Shown: piece by piece, positions 10,084 to 22,369 of the stretch
Layout: the number at the start of each line of letters is the position of its first letter
Numbering within the stretch: the stretch's first letter is position 1
NCBI GenBank assembly: GCA_019918135.1
Contig: WBZZ01002490.1
Location: 186,001 to 250,000 of the forward strand
Direction of reading: 5' to 3'
Length of the DNA stretch: 64,000 nt
Source: Paulinella micropora
Lineage: Eukaryota > Cercozoa > Imbricatea > Euglyphida > Paulinellidae
Translations under genes and position numbers: made by a program
The notes under the pieces: generated by a model
Database searches by the model: none
The model's input: the letters and a program-made list of their open reading frames with translations, nothing else
Told to the model about the DNA's origin: nothing

Positions 10084-10532
10084 CCCGCCCCCCACACACA
10101 CACACCCTCCTATATCCAAAGAGCCTTTTTGTCTCCCTCCCCTCTCCCCTCCCTGAGCCCAGGGGGCTCAAGAAACAGGGGAATGGGGGAGGGAAGGGCG
10201 CAGAAGCTTTAAAAAAAATAAATACATGAAACGCCTCCACTAAGCCCCCCCCCCCTTGCCTCTCCCTCTCTTAGTTCTCAGTGCCAAATGTAAGATCGTC
10301 GAGCTTTAATTCAGCGTATTCTTTTTTTCACTTTCTTGACGCGCCCTCCCTCTCTCCTCCCCTTCCTCTTTCTCCCTCCCCTTTGCCTTCTCCCCTTCAT
10401 ATTTTTCTGACCTTGCGCACGGTGGCCGAGCCATGGCACCGACAGGGCGCCGTCGGGGTCGTGAGGCCCTTGTCTACCTGGTACATTGACACCGCCCATC
10501 CATCCGCCGCAGGGCTGCGCTGGAGCACGGTG

Positions 10533-13500
10533 CGCAAGATCTGCGGAAATATGAAAAATATGAAAAGTGGAAAAAAAATTTTTTTTTTGGGATGCGTTGG
10601 CACGCACAAACAAGGGACGAGGGGAGGGGGGGGTAGCAGGGGACGACGGGAACAGAGGGAAGGGAGGGGGGTGGGGGGGATCACTCCCCTTCCTCTTCTT
10701 CCCCCCTTCCTCTTTCTCCTCTCCCTCCCTCCCCCCCCCCTTTCATTCCCCCGTTTGTTTATTTGGTTGTCAGACAAATTTCTTTTTCCTCTTTTCATAC
10801 TTTTCTGACCTTGCGCAAGGTGGCCGAGTCATGGCACGGACAGGACGCCGTCGGGGTTGTGAGGCCCTTTCCCCCCTAGCCCAATGACCACCGCGCTATC
10901 CATCCGCCGCAGGGCGACAAGGGGGAACAGAGGGACGAAAGAGGGGACGGGGATGGAGAGCACACCCCTCCCTCCCTGTACACGTTCTCAGTGCCAAGAT
11001 TAAAATTTTTTCTTTTAGTAAATTCTTTTCGCGCGATTTTTCTTGTACACCGGCAAAGCGCGCCCCTACCCTTCCCTTCCCTCTAGCTTCCGATCCTCAG
11101 ACGAGGGACTACACAATTCATACTCTCCCCCCCCTTCCCTCCTTTCATATTTTTCTGACATTGCGCACGGTGGCCGAGCTATGGCACGGACAGGGTACCG
11201 TCTGGGTAGTGAGGCCCCTGTCCTCCTGGCACATTGACCACCGTCCATCCATTCGCCGCAGATTGTGCTGGAGCACGGTGCTCTGCTCTTAGTTTTCAGT
11301 GCTCGAGTGTACGACCGTCGAGCTTTAATTCAGCGTAAATTACGTTTTCTTGGCGCGGGAGCGGGAGAGGGGGCAGGGGCGCGCTTCGCCGGTGTACAAA
11401 AATCAGCGCAAAAAAAAATCCAGGACAAAGTTGTAATCTTGGCACCGAGCTCAGGGGAGAGAGGAAGGGGCCGGGGGCGTCAAGAAAGTGCAAGAAAAGT
11501 CCACGCTGAATTAGAACTCGACAAGGCATTACGACTTGACAATTGAAACAGCACCCTCAGGCTGCCGCGGCATCCGGCCCACGTTATGTTGCTGCGGTAG
11601 CCTATGCTAGAACCCTAGCCGGCACCGTCTGTGCTCTGCTCGCGCGCAAGGTCAGAAAAATATGAAAAGATCTGAGGATTTTTTTTTGCCCGACAACAAA
11701 GGGAACAGAGGGAGGAGGCAGGGGCGCGCTAAGAACGTACAAAAAAGAAATTAAAAAAAATCCCTGACAAAGCTTTAATACTGGACGGGGAAGAGCGCAT
11801 CCCGCCCCCTTCTTCCCCCCCCCCCCCCCTTTCTCTTCCTCCCTTCTCCCACGGGGGCAGTACTATTCGCCGCAGGGTCGTGCTGGAGGGCACGGTGCTC
11901 CGCTCCTAGTTTTCAGTGCTCAAGTGTACGACCGTCGAGTGGGCCGGATGCTGCGACAGCCTGAGGGTGACGTTGCAAGTGTCAAGTGTAAGACTTTGTC
12001 GAGTTTTAATTCAGCGTAATTTTTCTTGCACTTTCTTGGCGCAGAAGCTACAAACAAAATAAAGACATGCAACGCTTCTACTAATCCCCCTCCCTATGCC
12101 GGGCGCCTTCCCCCCTTCACTCTTACTGACGCGGGGAAAAGATAGATTAATCCTCCTCGGCCCCTTCCTCTCTCTAGTTTTCAGTGCCAAGACTACAACT
12201 CTGTCCTGGATTTTTTTAATTTTTTTGTACACCGGCGAAGCGCGCCCCTGCCCCCCCTCTCCCGCTCCGCTCCCGATTTTCAGACAGTGAGGGGGGGGGG
12301 GACGGGGGACGGGAGAGAAACACATCCCGCCCCCTTCTTCCTCCCTTCCACTTTTTCTATCTTTGTTTGTTCCCTTTGTTGTCGGGCAAAAAATCTCCGC
12401 AGATCTTTCATATTTTTCTGACCTTGCGCACGGTGGCTGAGCCATGGCACGGACAGGACGCCGTCGGGTCCGGCCGGGGCCCTTGTCCTCCTGGCACATT
12501 GACCACGGGGGCAGTACCATCCGCCGCAGGGTCGTGCTGGTGCACGGTGCTCCGCTCATAGCTTTCAGTGTCCCAAGTGTAAGACAGTCGAGCTTTAATT
12601 CAGCGTATTTCGTACATTCTTAGCGCCTCCTCCCCTCTTTCCTCCTCTGAGCCCAGGGGGCTCAAGGAGCAGGAGAGGGGGGAGGAATAAGCAGAGGACA
12701 AAGGTGAGAGGGGCGACGAAGGTGAGAGGGAGGGGCTACAACAGGTCTTCCTCACGGCGGCCCAGCCGAGCGTCTGTGTGGGGATTTTGTTTTTGCGCAA
12801 GTAGATTTTGGCGCCAAATTGGCGCTTACGGCTGTTTCCCCGGGAAAGCTAAGACGTACTGCCCGGCTGGACCCTGGCGGGCGCACCCTACCTCCGGACG
12901 GCACAATTTGGCGCCGAATTTAGCTGGGGCCTTTCCGGAGGCTCAAGGAGCAGGAGGGAGGGGAAGGGCGCAGAAGCTGCAAAAGAAATAAATACATGCA
13001 ACGCCTCCACAGGTCGGCCTCCCCTCTGTTCATATCCCCGCGGACCCTGCGCACAGTGGCCGAGCTATGGCACGGACAGGACGCCGTCGGGATTATTAAA
13101 CTCTTATCCTCCTAGCACATTGACCACGGGGGCAGTACCATTCGCGCAGGGTCGTGCTGGAGCACGGTCCTCCGCTCCTAGTTTTCAGTGCTCAAGTGTA
13201 CGACCGTCGAGTGGGCCGGATGCTACGGCAGCCTGAGAGTGCCTTTGCAAGTGTCAAGTGTAAGACTTTGTCGAGTTTTAATTCAGCGTGGACTTTTCTT
13301 GCACCGGCGAAGCGCCCTGCTCCCCCTGTCCCTTCCCTTTCCTCCCCTTCTTCCCCCCCCCCGTCTGCTCCCTTTGTTGTTGGGCAATTTTTTTTCCTTT
13401 TTTCATATTTTTCTGATATTGCGCACGGTGGCCGAGCCATGGCGTGGACAAGACGCCGTCGGGGCCGGCCGGGGCTCTTGTCCTGGCACATTGACCACCA

Positions 13501-14947
13501 CCCATCCATCCGCCACAGGGTCGTACTGGAGCACGGTGCTCCGCTCCTAGTTCCCAGTGCCCCCAAATGTAAGACCGTCGAGCTTTAATTCAAGCGTATT
13601 CTTTTTCGCACTCTTGGCACGCGAATAGAGCACAGACGGTGCCGGCCAGGGTTCATGGCTCGGGCTACCGCAGCAACATGACATGGGCCGGATGCAGTTG
13701 CAAGTGTCAAGTGTAATGCCTTGTCGAGTTTTAATTTCAGCATGGACTTTTCTTACACTTTCTTTGCGCCCCCCTGCCTCTTCCCCTCCCTTTTGAGCCC
13801 AGGGGGCTCAAGGAGCAGGGGAGGGGAAAGAAGAAGGGTGAATGGCGCAGAAGCTACAAACAAAATAAATACATGCAACGCCTCCACTAACCCCCCCCCC
13901 TATGCCGGGCGCCTTTCCCCTTTCCCTCTTACTGACGGGGGGTAGAGATAGATTAAATCCTCCCCGGCAGTGCCAAGAGTACAAATTTGTCACGGATTTT
14001 TTTTTGCGCTGATTTTTGTACACCGGCGAAGCGCGCCCCTGCCCTCCCGATTCTCAGACAGTGAGAAAGGGGCGGGTAGAAGCACATCCCCCTTCTTCTC
14101 CCCCTTTCTCCCCCCCCCCTTCTTCCCTTCCCCCCGTCTGTTCCCTTTGTTGTCGGGCAAAAAAAATTTCCGCAGATCTTTGCATATTTTTCTGACCTTG
14201 CGCACGGTGGCTGAGCCATGGCACGGACAGGATGTCGTCAGGCCGGCCGGGGTTTTTGTCTTTCTAGCACATTGACCACCGCCCATTCATTCGCCGCAGG
14301 GTCGTGATGGAGCACGGTGCCCTGCTCCTAGTTTTCAGTGCCCCCATGTAAGACCGTCGAGCTTTAATTCAGCGCATTCTTTTTCGTATTTTCTTGGCGC
14401 CCCTACTCCCCCCCCCTTCTCTCCCGCTCCCGATTTCCCCTTCCCCTGCTCCTTGAGCCCCCGGGCTCAGGGGGCTCAGGGAGGGAAGAAAGAAAGGGGG
14501 AGGGGGGGGAGCGCCCCCCCCCCCATCGGTAGGCTCCAAAAAAAGTTTACTTATTTTTGCCCCCCGCTCTGAGGAGGGAAGGGGATGTGCCGCGTGCTGC
14601 CCTTTCTCTCTCCCAGCTGTCTACCTGTCTCAGGGGGGTTTGCCTTCCTACTAGTAGATTTCAATCCAATCCGATTTTTTTTTGGGATGCGTTTGCACGC
14701 GCAAACAAGGGACGAGGGGAGGGAGGGGGAGGAGAAAGAGGAAGGGGGAAGAAGGGGGAGGGGAGTGATTCCCCCCCGCCCCCCTCCCTTTCCTCTGTTC
14801 CCGTCGCCCCCCCCCTTTCATTCCCCCCCGTTTGTTTCTCTGGTTGTCGTGCAAAAAAAAATTTCCGCAGATCTTTTCATATTTTTCATATTTTTCCGAC
14901 CTTGCGCACGGTGGCCGAGCCATGGCACGGACAGGACGCCGTCGGGG
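10533..14947. repeat. Segmental duplication, copy B
   Basis: This stretch is collinear with 3,725-8,172 (see copy A). Divergence from A begins abruptly inside an R2 core at the right end, after GACGCCGTCGGG, which suggests that a crossover in R2 made the junction. Confidence 0.8.
12690..12960 (+). repeat. R3 element in segmental copy B
   Basis: The E2F-like palindrome TTTGGCGCCAAA lies at 12,807-12,818 and a second, imperfect one near 12,905. The sequence is almost identical to the copy at 5,895-6,160. Confidence 0.7.
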
Positions 14948-16420
14948 TAGTGAGGTTTTTGTCCTCCTAGCACATTGACCGCCGCCCATCCATCCGCCGC
15001 AGGGTCGTGCCGGAGCACGGTGCGCAAGATCTGCGGAAATATCTGCTGGAATATGAAAAGTAGAAAAGAAAATTTTTTTCGGAACGCGTTTGCACGCGCA
15101 AACAAGGGACGACGGGAGGGGGGATCACACCCCGCCCCTCCCTGTACACGTTCTCATACGGGGGGCAAGACAGATCGTTCTTAATCCTCCCCCCGCCCCT
15201 TCCTGCTCCCTCTCTTAGTTCTCAGTGCCAAGATTAAAATTTTGTCAGTATTTTTTTTCATCAATTTGTTATTGTACACCGGCGAAGCGCGCCCCTACCC
15301 TCCCCTTTCCTCTCCCGCTCCCGATCCTCAGACGGGGGACTAGACAATTTGTGCTCTCCCTCTGCCCTTTCTTCTCTTAGCTTTCAGTGCCGAAGATTAA
15401 AACTTTGTCAATGATTTCTTTTTATTAATTTTTTTTTTTACATTCTTAGCGCCCCCCCCCCTCCTTTCATATTTTTCTGACCTTGCGCACGGTGGCCGAG
15501 CTATGGCACGGACAGGACGCCGTCAAGCTTTAATTCAGCGTATTACTTTTTGCACTCTCTTGGCGCGAGAGCAGAAGCACAGACGGTGCCAGCCAGGGTT
15601 TTAACATAGGCTTACCGCAGAAACATGACGTGGGCCGGATGCTGCGGCAGCCTGAGGGTGCCGTTGCAAGTGTCAAGTGTGATGCTTTGTCGAGTTTTAA
15701 TTCAGCGTGGACTTTTCTTGCAGTTTCTTGGCGCCCCTTTTCCTTCCCCTCTCCCTCTTGTACACCGGCAAAGCGCGCCCCTGCCCTCCCGATTCTCAGA
15801 CAGTAAGAAAGGGGCGGGTAGAAGCACATCCCCCTTCTTCTCCCCCTTTCTTTTCCTCCCCCCGTCTGTTCCCTTTGTTGTCGGGCTATGACACGGACAG
15901 GATGCCGTCGGGCCGGCCGGGGCCTTTGTCTTCCTAGCACACATAACCACCGCCCATTCATTCGCCGCAGGGTCGTGCTGGAGCACGGTGCCCTGCTCCT
16001 TGAGCCCCCGGGCTCAGGGGGCTCAGAGGGAGGGAAGAAAGAAAAGGGGAGGGGGGGCGCCCCACCCCATCGGTGGGCTCCAAAAAAAAGTTTACTTATT
16101 CCCCCCCCCGCTCTGAGGAGGGGAGGGGGATGTGCCGCGTGCTACCCTTTCTCTTTCCCAGCTGTCTGCCGGTCTCAGGGAGGTTTGCCTTCCTAGATTT
16201 CAATCCAATCCGATTTGTTTTGGGATACGTTTGCACGCACAAACAAGGGACGAGGGAGGGAGGGGGAGGAGAAAAAGGAAGGGGGAAGAAGGGGGAGGGG
16301 AGTGATTCCCCCGCCCCCCTCCCTTCCCTCTGTTCCCGTCGTCCTCCCCACTTTCATCCCCCCCCCCGTTTGTTTCTTTGGTTGTCGGGCAAAAAAAAAT
16401 TCCGTAGATCTTTTCATATG

Positions 16421-16527
16421 TTTCATATTTTTCCGACCTTGCGCACGGTGGCCGAGCCCATGGCACGGACAGGACGCCGTCGGGTCCGGCCGGGGCCCTT
16501 GCCCACCTGTTACATTGACCACCGCCC
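16421..16527 (+). repeat. Left 107-bp direct repeat bounding the MYND island
   Basis: This R2 segment, from TTTCATATTTTTCCGACC to CATTGACCACCGCCC, is identical base for base to 18,772-18,878. Both carry the rare variants CGAGCCCATGG and CTTGCCCACCTGTTAC, which are not seen in other R2 copies. Confidence 0.8.
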
Positions 16528-16530
16528 AAC

Positions 16531-16703
16531 TGTAAGTCATTAGCAAGCGTGGCACTAGTCAGCCGGAGACCAGTGCCCTCGAGGGTGCCCTGCAAGCGTT
16601 TACCCCGCAGGTCGAACGTCAGTGAGTCGGAGCGCCACGTCGCGACGGTCGTGAGCACGCCACCAACAAAGGACAACAGTTCTCCGCGACTGTCGGTTGG
16701 CAT
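16531..16703 (-). pseudogene. N-terminal gene fragment at the left end of the MYND island
   Basis: An ATG at 16,703 (minus) opens MPTDSRGELLSF and a 57-residue frame with ordinary composition. The frame runs straight into the left 107-bp repeat, where coding character stops. No family was recognised. Another minus-strand fragment abuts the right repeat (18,180-18,770), so both ends of the island carry pieces of minus-strand genes. Confidence 0.45.
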
Positions 16704-16921
16704 GCGACTTTTTTACCGGTGGCCTGGAACCGCCGGAATTGTTAGAAAATGAGCAACAACAACAACACGCACGGGGGTTGGCCGGGAGGGGGGGGGGGCG
16801 CCCCCCCTTCGTTCCCCGCACACAATTTTGGGGGGGGGGGGCCGTCTCCCTTCTCCGCCCCAAGTTTGTTGGTCTTTTTTCTAACCCCCTAAATTCTTGC
16901 TGCTTAACTTTTTCTGGGGAT
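16704..16921. other. Leader of the MYND gene with G-rich tracts
   Basis: It contains an ACAACAACAACA stretch and two G-runs (near 16,786 and 16,830), each with a nearby C-rich partner. The MYND gene's ATG at 16,922 follows directly. Promoter elements are not recognisable. Confidence 0.3.
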
Positions 16922-18031
16922 ATGGCGTCCAGCTACAAGCACCGGTGCTTTAACGTGGGCTGCCCCGCCACCGAGGTTCCGGCACGCTTCCGCAAGTGCG
17001 CCCGCTGCCGCTACGCGACGTACTGCGGCCCGCTGTGCCAGAAAAAAGACTGGCAACGCGCGCACCGCCAGATCTGCCAACCAGACTCGCAGTTGCTCCG
17101 GGAGTGCAAGCGCGTGCGCCAGTTCGTGCGGCGGGTCCACAGGGAGCCCGCGCGGTGGCACGACGAATTTGCGTCCCTGGTGCCGGCGGGCGATGACAGC
17201 AGGCTGGTGTCCGTGCGCTTGGGGGCGAGCCCGTTGAGCCAGCACATTTCCGCGCAGGAGCTGGCGAAGCCCGAGAAGGCCTTCCTGCGCGAGGCCCTGC
17301 AGGGCTACGAGTTTCCGTCTGACCCCGGGGCGTTGGTCGTGGTCATTACTTCGGCGGTGGTAGACATCGCCCAAATGAACAAGCTGTACGCGGCCACGGC
17401 CGTCCTGACGCTAGGCCCCGTAGCGCCACCGCGGTCACCAGCACCAAAGGTACCACCAGCACCAAAGGTACCACCAGCACCCAAGGTACCACCGCCGCCA
17501 CCGCGGTCGCCACCGCCATCCTCGCAGGTACTACCGCTGCCGTTCCGGCCCTTGTGCTGTGCCGCCTGCGGCCGCGTCGAGACCCAAGTGTTAAGACTGC
17601 GGTCCTGTGGCTCGTGCCACGCCAGGCTCTATTGCGACCGGCAGTGCCAGAGCACGCACTGGCGCGCCGGCCACAAAGAGATGTGCCACAGGCCCTCGCT
17701 CAGGCAGATCGGGCAGCTGGGCACGGCACAGCGTTATTGGCAGCAGTGCCGGGACGGTGCAACGGAGGACATTGTGGTGCTGCGCCTGGCCCTGCAGCGC
17801 GCAGCGCTGGAACTGGCGTGCGATCCATTCTCGCTGAACGACAGCGCTTCGCCAATGAGCCGGGCGACAGCAGAAGCGTTGAACGACTGGCTAGCAGCGC
17901 GCCGGGCCTGGCTTGACCGATCGATGGACCCCGGCGCGCTGGACGCCGAGGTGCGCGCCTGGGTGCCGCCCTTGTTGCTGCCCTTGCTGGACGCGACGGC
18001 GGTCTTCTACGACCAGCAAGCAGACTCTTAA
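16922..18031 (+). CDS. Protein with two MYND-type zinc fingers
   Basis: The protein has 369 residues from the ATG at 16,922. The first MYND finger is at about residues 10-48 and includes FRKCARCRYATYCGPLCQ and WQRAHRQIC. The second is at about 210-250 and includes LRSCGSCHARLYCDRQCQ and HWRAGHKEMC. Both keep the C-x2-C...C-x3-C...H-x3-C spacing. Between them is a conserved globular region followed by a Pro-rich linker with three PAPKVP units encoded by an 18-bp repeat. MYND fingers mediate protein-protein contacts, often with Pro-rich ligands; a host-interaction role is inferred. AATAAA follows at 18,102. The GC-rich third positions differ from the surrounding mosaics. A decayed paralogue lies at 31,376-32,209. 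Confidence 0.85.
   Translation: MASSYKHRCFNVGCPATEVPARFRKCARCRYATYCGPLCQKKDWQRAHRQICQPDSQLLRECKRVRQFVRRVHREPARWHDEFASLVPAGDDSRLVSVRLGASPLSQHISAQELAKPEKAFLREALQGYEFPSDPGALVVVITSAVVDIAQMNKLYAATAVLTLGPVAPPRSPAPKVPPAPKVPPAPKVPPPPPRSPPPSSQVLPLPFRPLCCAACGRVETQVLRLRSCGSCHARLYCDRQCQSTHWRAGHKEMCHRPSLRQIGQLGTAQRYWQQCRDGATEDIVVLRLALQRAALELACDPFSLNDSASPMSRATAEALNDWLAARRAWLDRSMDPGALDAEVRAWVPPLLLPLLDATAVFYDQQADS
17438..17491 (+). repeat. In-frame 18-bp minisatellite (three units) in the MYND gene
   Basis: CCAGCACCAAAGGTAC recurs at 17,438, 17,456 and 17,474 and encodes a PAPKVP repeat in the linker. Because the period is a multiple of three, copy-number change would leave the frame intact. Confidence 0.8.
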
Positions 18032-18179
18032 CGGATATCACCTCGTTTGGCTCGAAGTGCGAGTTTAGCACGGAAATGTTCTCTGTACACACAAGCAAGA
18101 CAATAAAAAAACACGGTTTAACAGATGGAAAAAGAGCGGTTAGTGACGCACACGAAAAATTCTCCGTGTTTTGCGGTAA

Positions 18180-18770
18180 GCTTCCCCCAGGAAAATGTCG
18201 CCAGCGGCGGCGGGTAAAAAAAGTTCGTCCCGGCTGCTGTCCTCAGCCGAGGGTTCTGGCCTGGTCACAACGAAACCGCCGAGGCTCATGTCACCCTTAT
18301 TCGGCCGGCCCACAGTCTGTCCCTCGACTCACAGGGCAAACCCCCTCTCCCTACCAGCGGCCTGACTTTTTTTTGTTGTTATACGTTGAGACGGTGAGCA
18401 GGCCCCAAACCCTCCGCTCGACCAGAAGTTTGTAGGTGAACCGTTTGCTGGTTGTTTGCACGGCAAGGAAATTAGACAGAGGCACCAGATCCTTCTTAAC
18501 CCCCGGCGGACCCTCCCCCCGCACAAGCTCCCGCCAGCCGGACAAGCAAATTCAATCTCGGCACCAATAGCCTTAATCAACTCCGTCTCGCGGCCACAGC
18601 TTATCCAACTTCAAGTGGAGGGGCCTTGTCTCCTGCGCGCAGATCCATTGTGCTTCGATTTTAAACAGCTGAAAACCTCGGGGAGCCTCTCCACAGGCAT
18701 CGAGTTTCTTCTGGCCTGTACCGTTAGTAAACTCTACTTCGAACCCCAGCGCCGGTCCTTTCTCACCCAT
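18180..18770 (-). pseudogene. Minus-strand gene fragment(s) at the right end of the MYND island
   Basis: Coding-like stretches with normal composition include ALGFEVEFTNGTGQKKLDAC near 18,700 and LVPLSNFLAVQTTSKRFTYK near 18,450. They are not in one frame, so the gene looks broken (about two breaks). They end abruptly at the right 107-bp repeat. No family was recognised. Confidence 0.45.
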
Positions 18771-18771
18771 T

Positions 18772-18878
18772 TTTCATATTTTTCCGACCTTGCGCACGGT
18801 GGCCGAGCCCATGGCACGGACAGGACGCCGTCGGGTCCGGCCGGGGCCCTTGCCCACCTGTTACATTGACCACCGCCC
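18772..18878 (+). repeat. Right 107-bp direct repeat bounding the MYND island
   Basis: It is identical to 16,421-16,527. On its right the R2 element continues normally (CCATCCGCCGCAG, then GTGCGCAAGATCTGCGG), so the island of 2,244 bp sits inside one R2 element with part of that element repeated. Confidence 0.8.
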
Positions 18879-21057
18879 CGTCCATCCGCCGCAGAGCTGC
18901 GCTGGAGCACAGTGCGCAAGATCTGCGGAAATATCTGCGGAAATATGAAAAGTGGAAAAAAAAATTATTTTTTGGGATGCGTTTGCACGCGCAAACAAGG
19001 GACGAGGGGAGGGGGGGGGGGTAGCAGGGGACGACGGGAACAGAGGGAAGGGAGGGGGGCGGGGGTGGGAGCACTCCCCTTCTTCCCCCCTTCTTCTTTC
19101 TCCTCTCCCTTCCCCCCCCCCCCTTTCATTCCCCCCCCGTTTGTTTCTTTGGTTGTCAAGCAAAAAAAATTTCCGCAGATCTTTGCATATTTTTCTGACC
19201 TTGCGCAAGGTGGCCGAGTCATGGCACGGACAGGACGCTGTTGGGGTTGTGAGGCCCTTTCCCCCCTAGCCCAATGACCACCGCGCTATCCATCCGCCGC
19301 AGGGGGACAGAGGGGAACAGAGGGACGAAAGAGGGGACGGGGATGGAGAGCACACCCCGCCCCTCCCTGTACACGTTCTCAGTGCCAAGATTAATTTTTT
19401 TTCTTTTAGTAATTTCTTTTCGCGCGATTTCTCTTGTACACCGGCGAAGCGCGCCCCTACCCTTCCCTTCCCTCTAGCTCCCCCCTCCTTCCCTCCTTTC
19501 ATATTTTTCTGACATTGCGCACGGTGGCCGAGCTATGGCACGGACAGGGTACCGTCGGGGTAGTGAGGCTTCTGTCCTCCTGGCACATTGACCACCGTCC
19601 ATCCATTCGCCGCAGATTGTGCTGGAGCACGGTGCTCTGCTCTTAGTTTTCAGTGCTCGAGTGTACGACCGTCGAGCTTTAATTCAGCGTAAATTACGTT
19701 TTCTTGGCGCGGGAGCGGGAGAGGGGGCAGAGGCGCGCTTCGCCGGTGTACAAAAATCAGCGCAAAAAAAAATCCCTGACAAAGCTTTAATATTGGACGG
19801 AAAAAAGCGCATCCCGCCCCCTTCTCCCCGCCCCCCTTTCTCTTCCTCCCTTTTCCCATCCCCCCGTCTGTTCCCTTTGTTGTCGGGCAAAAACAATTTG
19901 TTTTCCACTGCATATATTCCTGACCTTACGCACAGTGGCCGAGCCATGGCACTGGCAGGGCGCCGTCGGGGCCGGCCGGGGCTTTTGTCCTCCTAGCGCA
20001 TTGACCACGAGGAAAAATATGAAAAGTGGAAAAAAAATTTGGAACGCGTTTGCACGCGCAAACAAGGGACGAAAGGAGGTGAAAAAAAGGGGGAAGATAG
20101 ATTAATCCTCCTCCGACCCCTTCTTCTCTCCCCTGAGCTCAGTACCAAGATTACTTTGTCATGGATTTTTTTAAATTTTTTGTACATCTCTTAGCGCGCC
20201 CCTACCCCTCTCCCTCTCCCACTCCCTGTTCTAAGAAGGGGGCCTAAGACAATTCGTGCTCTCCCCCTCCCCCCCCCCCCCCCCCCCTCTCTTGCCTTTT
20301 CTTCTCTCCCCTCTACTCCACCCCACCCCCCCCCCCTATGCCCGGGAGGCTCAAGGAGCAAGGGAGGGGAAGGGGCGCGCTTTGCCGGTGGCGCAGAAGC
20401 TACAAACAGAATAAATACATGCAACTCCCCCACTAACCCTTTCCCCCTCTGCCGGACGCCTTTCCTCTTACTGACCGGGGGGGGGGGGGGAAAGCACATC
20501 CCGCCCCCCTTCTTCCTTTCCCTCGTCTGTTCTCTTTGTTGGGCAATTTTTTTTTCCTCTTTTCATATTTTTCTGACCTTGCGCACGGTGGCCGAGCTAT
20601 GGCACAGACAGGACGCCGTCGGGGGTAAGTAGGGGCCCTTGTCCTCCTGGCACATTGACCATAGGGGCAGTACAATCCGCCGCAGGGTCGTGCTGGAGCA
20701 CGGTGCCCTGCTCCTAGTTTTTAGTGCCCCCAATGTAAGACCGTCGAGCTTTAATTCAGCGCATTCTTTTTCGCACTCCCTTGACGCCCCTACCCCTCCC
20801 CCTCCCTCTCGCTCCCGATTTCCCCTTTCCCTGCTCCTTGAGCCCCCGGGCTCAGGGGGCTCAGAGGGGGGGGAGAAAGAGGGGGGGGGGGGGGGGCGCC
20901 CCCCCCCCTCATTGGTGGGCTCCAAAAAAAGTTTACTTAATTTTGCCCCTCCGCTCTGAGGAGGGAGGAGGATGTGCCGCGTGCTGCCCTTTCTCTCTTC
21001 CAACTGCTTGCCGGTCTCAGGGGGGGGGTTTGCCTTTTTAGATTTCAATCCAATCCG
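18879..21057. repeat. Repeat mosaic 3a
   Basis: R2 cores lie near 19,198, 19,512, 19,922 and 20,576. The part from 18,900 to about 19,780 is collinear with 3,700-4,640, lacking some internal blocks. G/C runs are long (for example 20,270-20,290). No credible gene is present. Confidence 0.85.
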
Positions 21058-21339
21058 GAATGGTTTCCGAACCGGCTCTTTTGCCAGTTCGGAACGAAGT
21101 CTGCTACAGATGTCAGCATGAATCGCGTGTTTGTATCTTGTGTAGCCCGGGCGCCAAGCTTCATTAGCTGCCAACTCTTGTGCTAAGCGTTCAACAATGG
21201 CCTGCTGTTGCGTGACTTCAATAGCCAGGCTTTCTATTGCGTCGGTCACCGCAGCGTATAGTTTCCCCTTGTACCAGCCCACGACGTCCGCGTCTGTGTA
21301 ACTAGCTTCAAACAGCTGATCCCCAGCACCGGAGTCCAT
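21058..21339 (-). pseudogene. Fragment of a small helical gene (family X), fused to repeat
   Basis: The frame starts MDSGAGDQLFEASYTDADVV at an ATG at 21,339 and continues with a helical, Ala/Glu/Gln-rich part (IEVTQQQAIVERLAQELA) and a basic tail (SELAKEPVRKPFRIGL). It then runs into the repeat stretch GATTTCAATCCAATCC. Near copies are at 43,670-43,827 and, for the tail only, near 31,340-31,410. The helical part could be a coiled coil. No family was recognised, and the true C-terminus is unknown. Confidence 0.5.
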
Positions 21340-22369
21340 GGACGCCGGTGCCGGGGGACGTCTGTTTTTGGAGACGCACGGTGACGTACGGTGGCCGAGC
21401 CATGGCACGGGCAGGATGCTGTTGGAGTAGTGAGGTTTTTGTCCTGGTGATTGACCACCGCCCATCCATCCGCCGCAGGGTCGTCTCAGTGCTAGGATTA
21501 AAACTTTGTCAAAAACTTTTTATTTATCTTTCTTGTACACCGGCGAAGCGCGCCCCTGCCCTCCCTTCTCCCGCTCCTACCCCGATTCTCCGACAGTGAC
21601 AGGGAGGGGGTGCACTCCCCGCCCCCCTTCCTCTCCCTCCCTCCTTCCTTTCTATCCCCCCCCCCGTCTGTTCCCTTTGTTGTCGCGCAAATTTTTGTTC
21701 CCATTTTTCATATTTTTCTGATCTTGCGCACAGTGGCCGACCCCATGGCACTGACAGGACGCCGTCGGGGTAGTGAGGCCCTTGTCCTCCGGGCACATTT
21801 ACCACGGGGGCAGTACTATCCGCCGCAGGGTCGTGCTGGAGCACGGTGCTCCGCTCATAGATTTCACTGCCCCAAGTGTAAGACCGTCGAGCTTTAATTC
21901 AGCGTATTCTTTTTCGCACTCTCTTGGCGCGTCCCTTTCACTTTCCCGCTCCCTCTCTTGGTTCTCAGTGCCAAGATTAAAACTTTGTCAGGGATTTTTT
22001 TTTATTAATTTCTTCGTGTACACCGACGAAGCGCGCCCCTACCCCTCTTCCTCTCTCCCCTCTACTCCCTCCCCCCTTCTTCCCCTCGTCTGTTTTTTTT
22101 GTTGTCGGGCAAAAAAAAATTCCGCAGATCTTTTTATATTTCCGCAGGTCTTGCGCACGGTGGCCGAGCTATGGCACGGACAGGACACCGTCGAGCTTTA
22201 ATTCAGCGTAAATTACACCGGCGAAGCGCGCCCCTGCTCCTCCTTCCCTGCCTCTCCCCTCTGCAAGGATATGCTGAAATATCTGCTGGAATATGAAAAG
22301 CGGCAAGCAACAATTTTTTTTGGAACGCGTTTGCACGCACTCTGAGGAGGGACGAGGGGAGGGGGGGAG

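Larger units (their letters stand above)
10085..16420. repeat. Repeat mosaic 2
   Basis: The stretch has the same modules as mosaic 1 and no credible gene. R2 cores lie near 10,406, 10,807, 11,158, 12,421, 13,045, 13,418, 14,197, 14,897 and 15,480, with a partial one near 15,886. Most of it is the second copy of the segmental duplication. The 14,950-16,420 part is rearranged relative to copy A. Confidence 0.9.
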
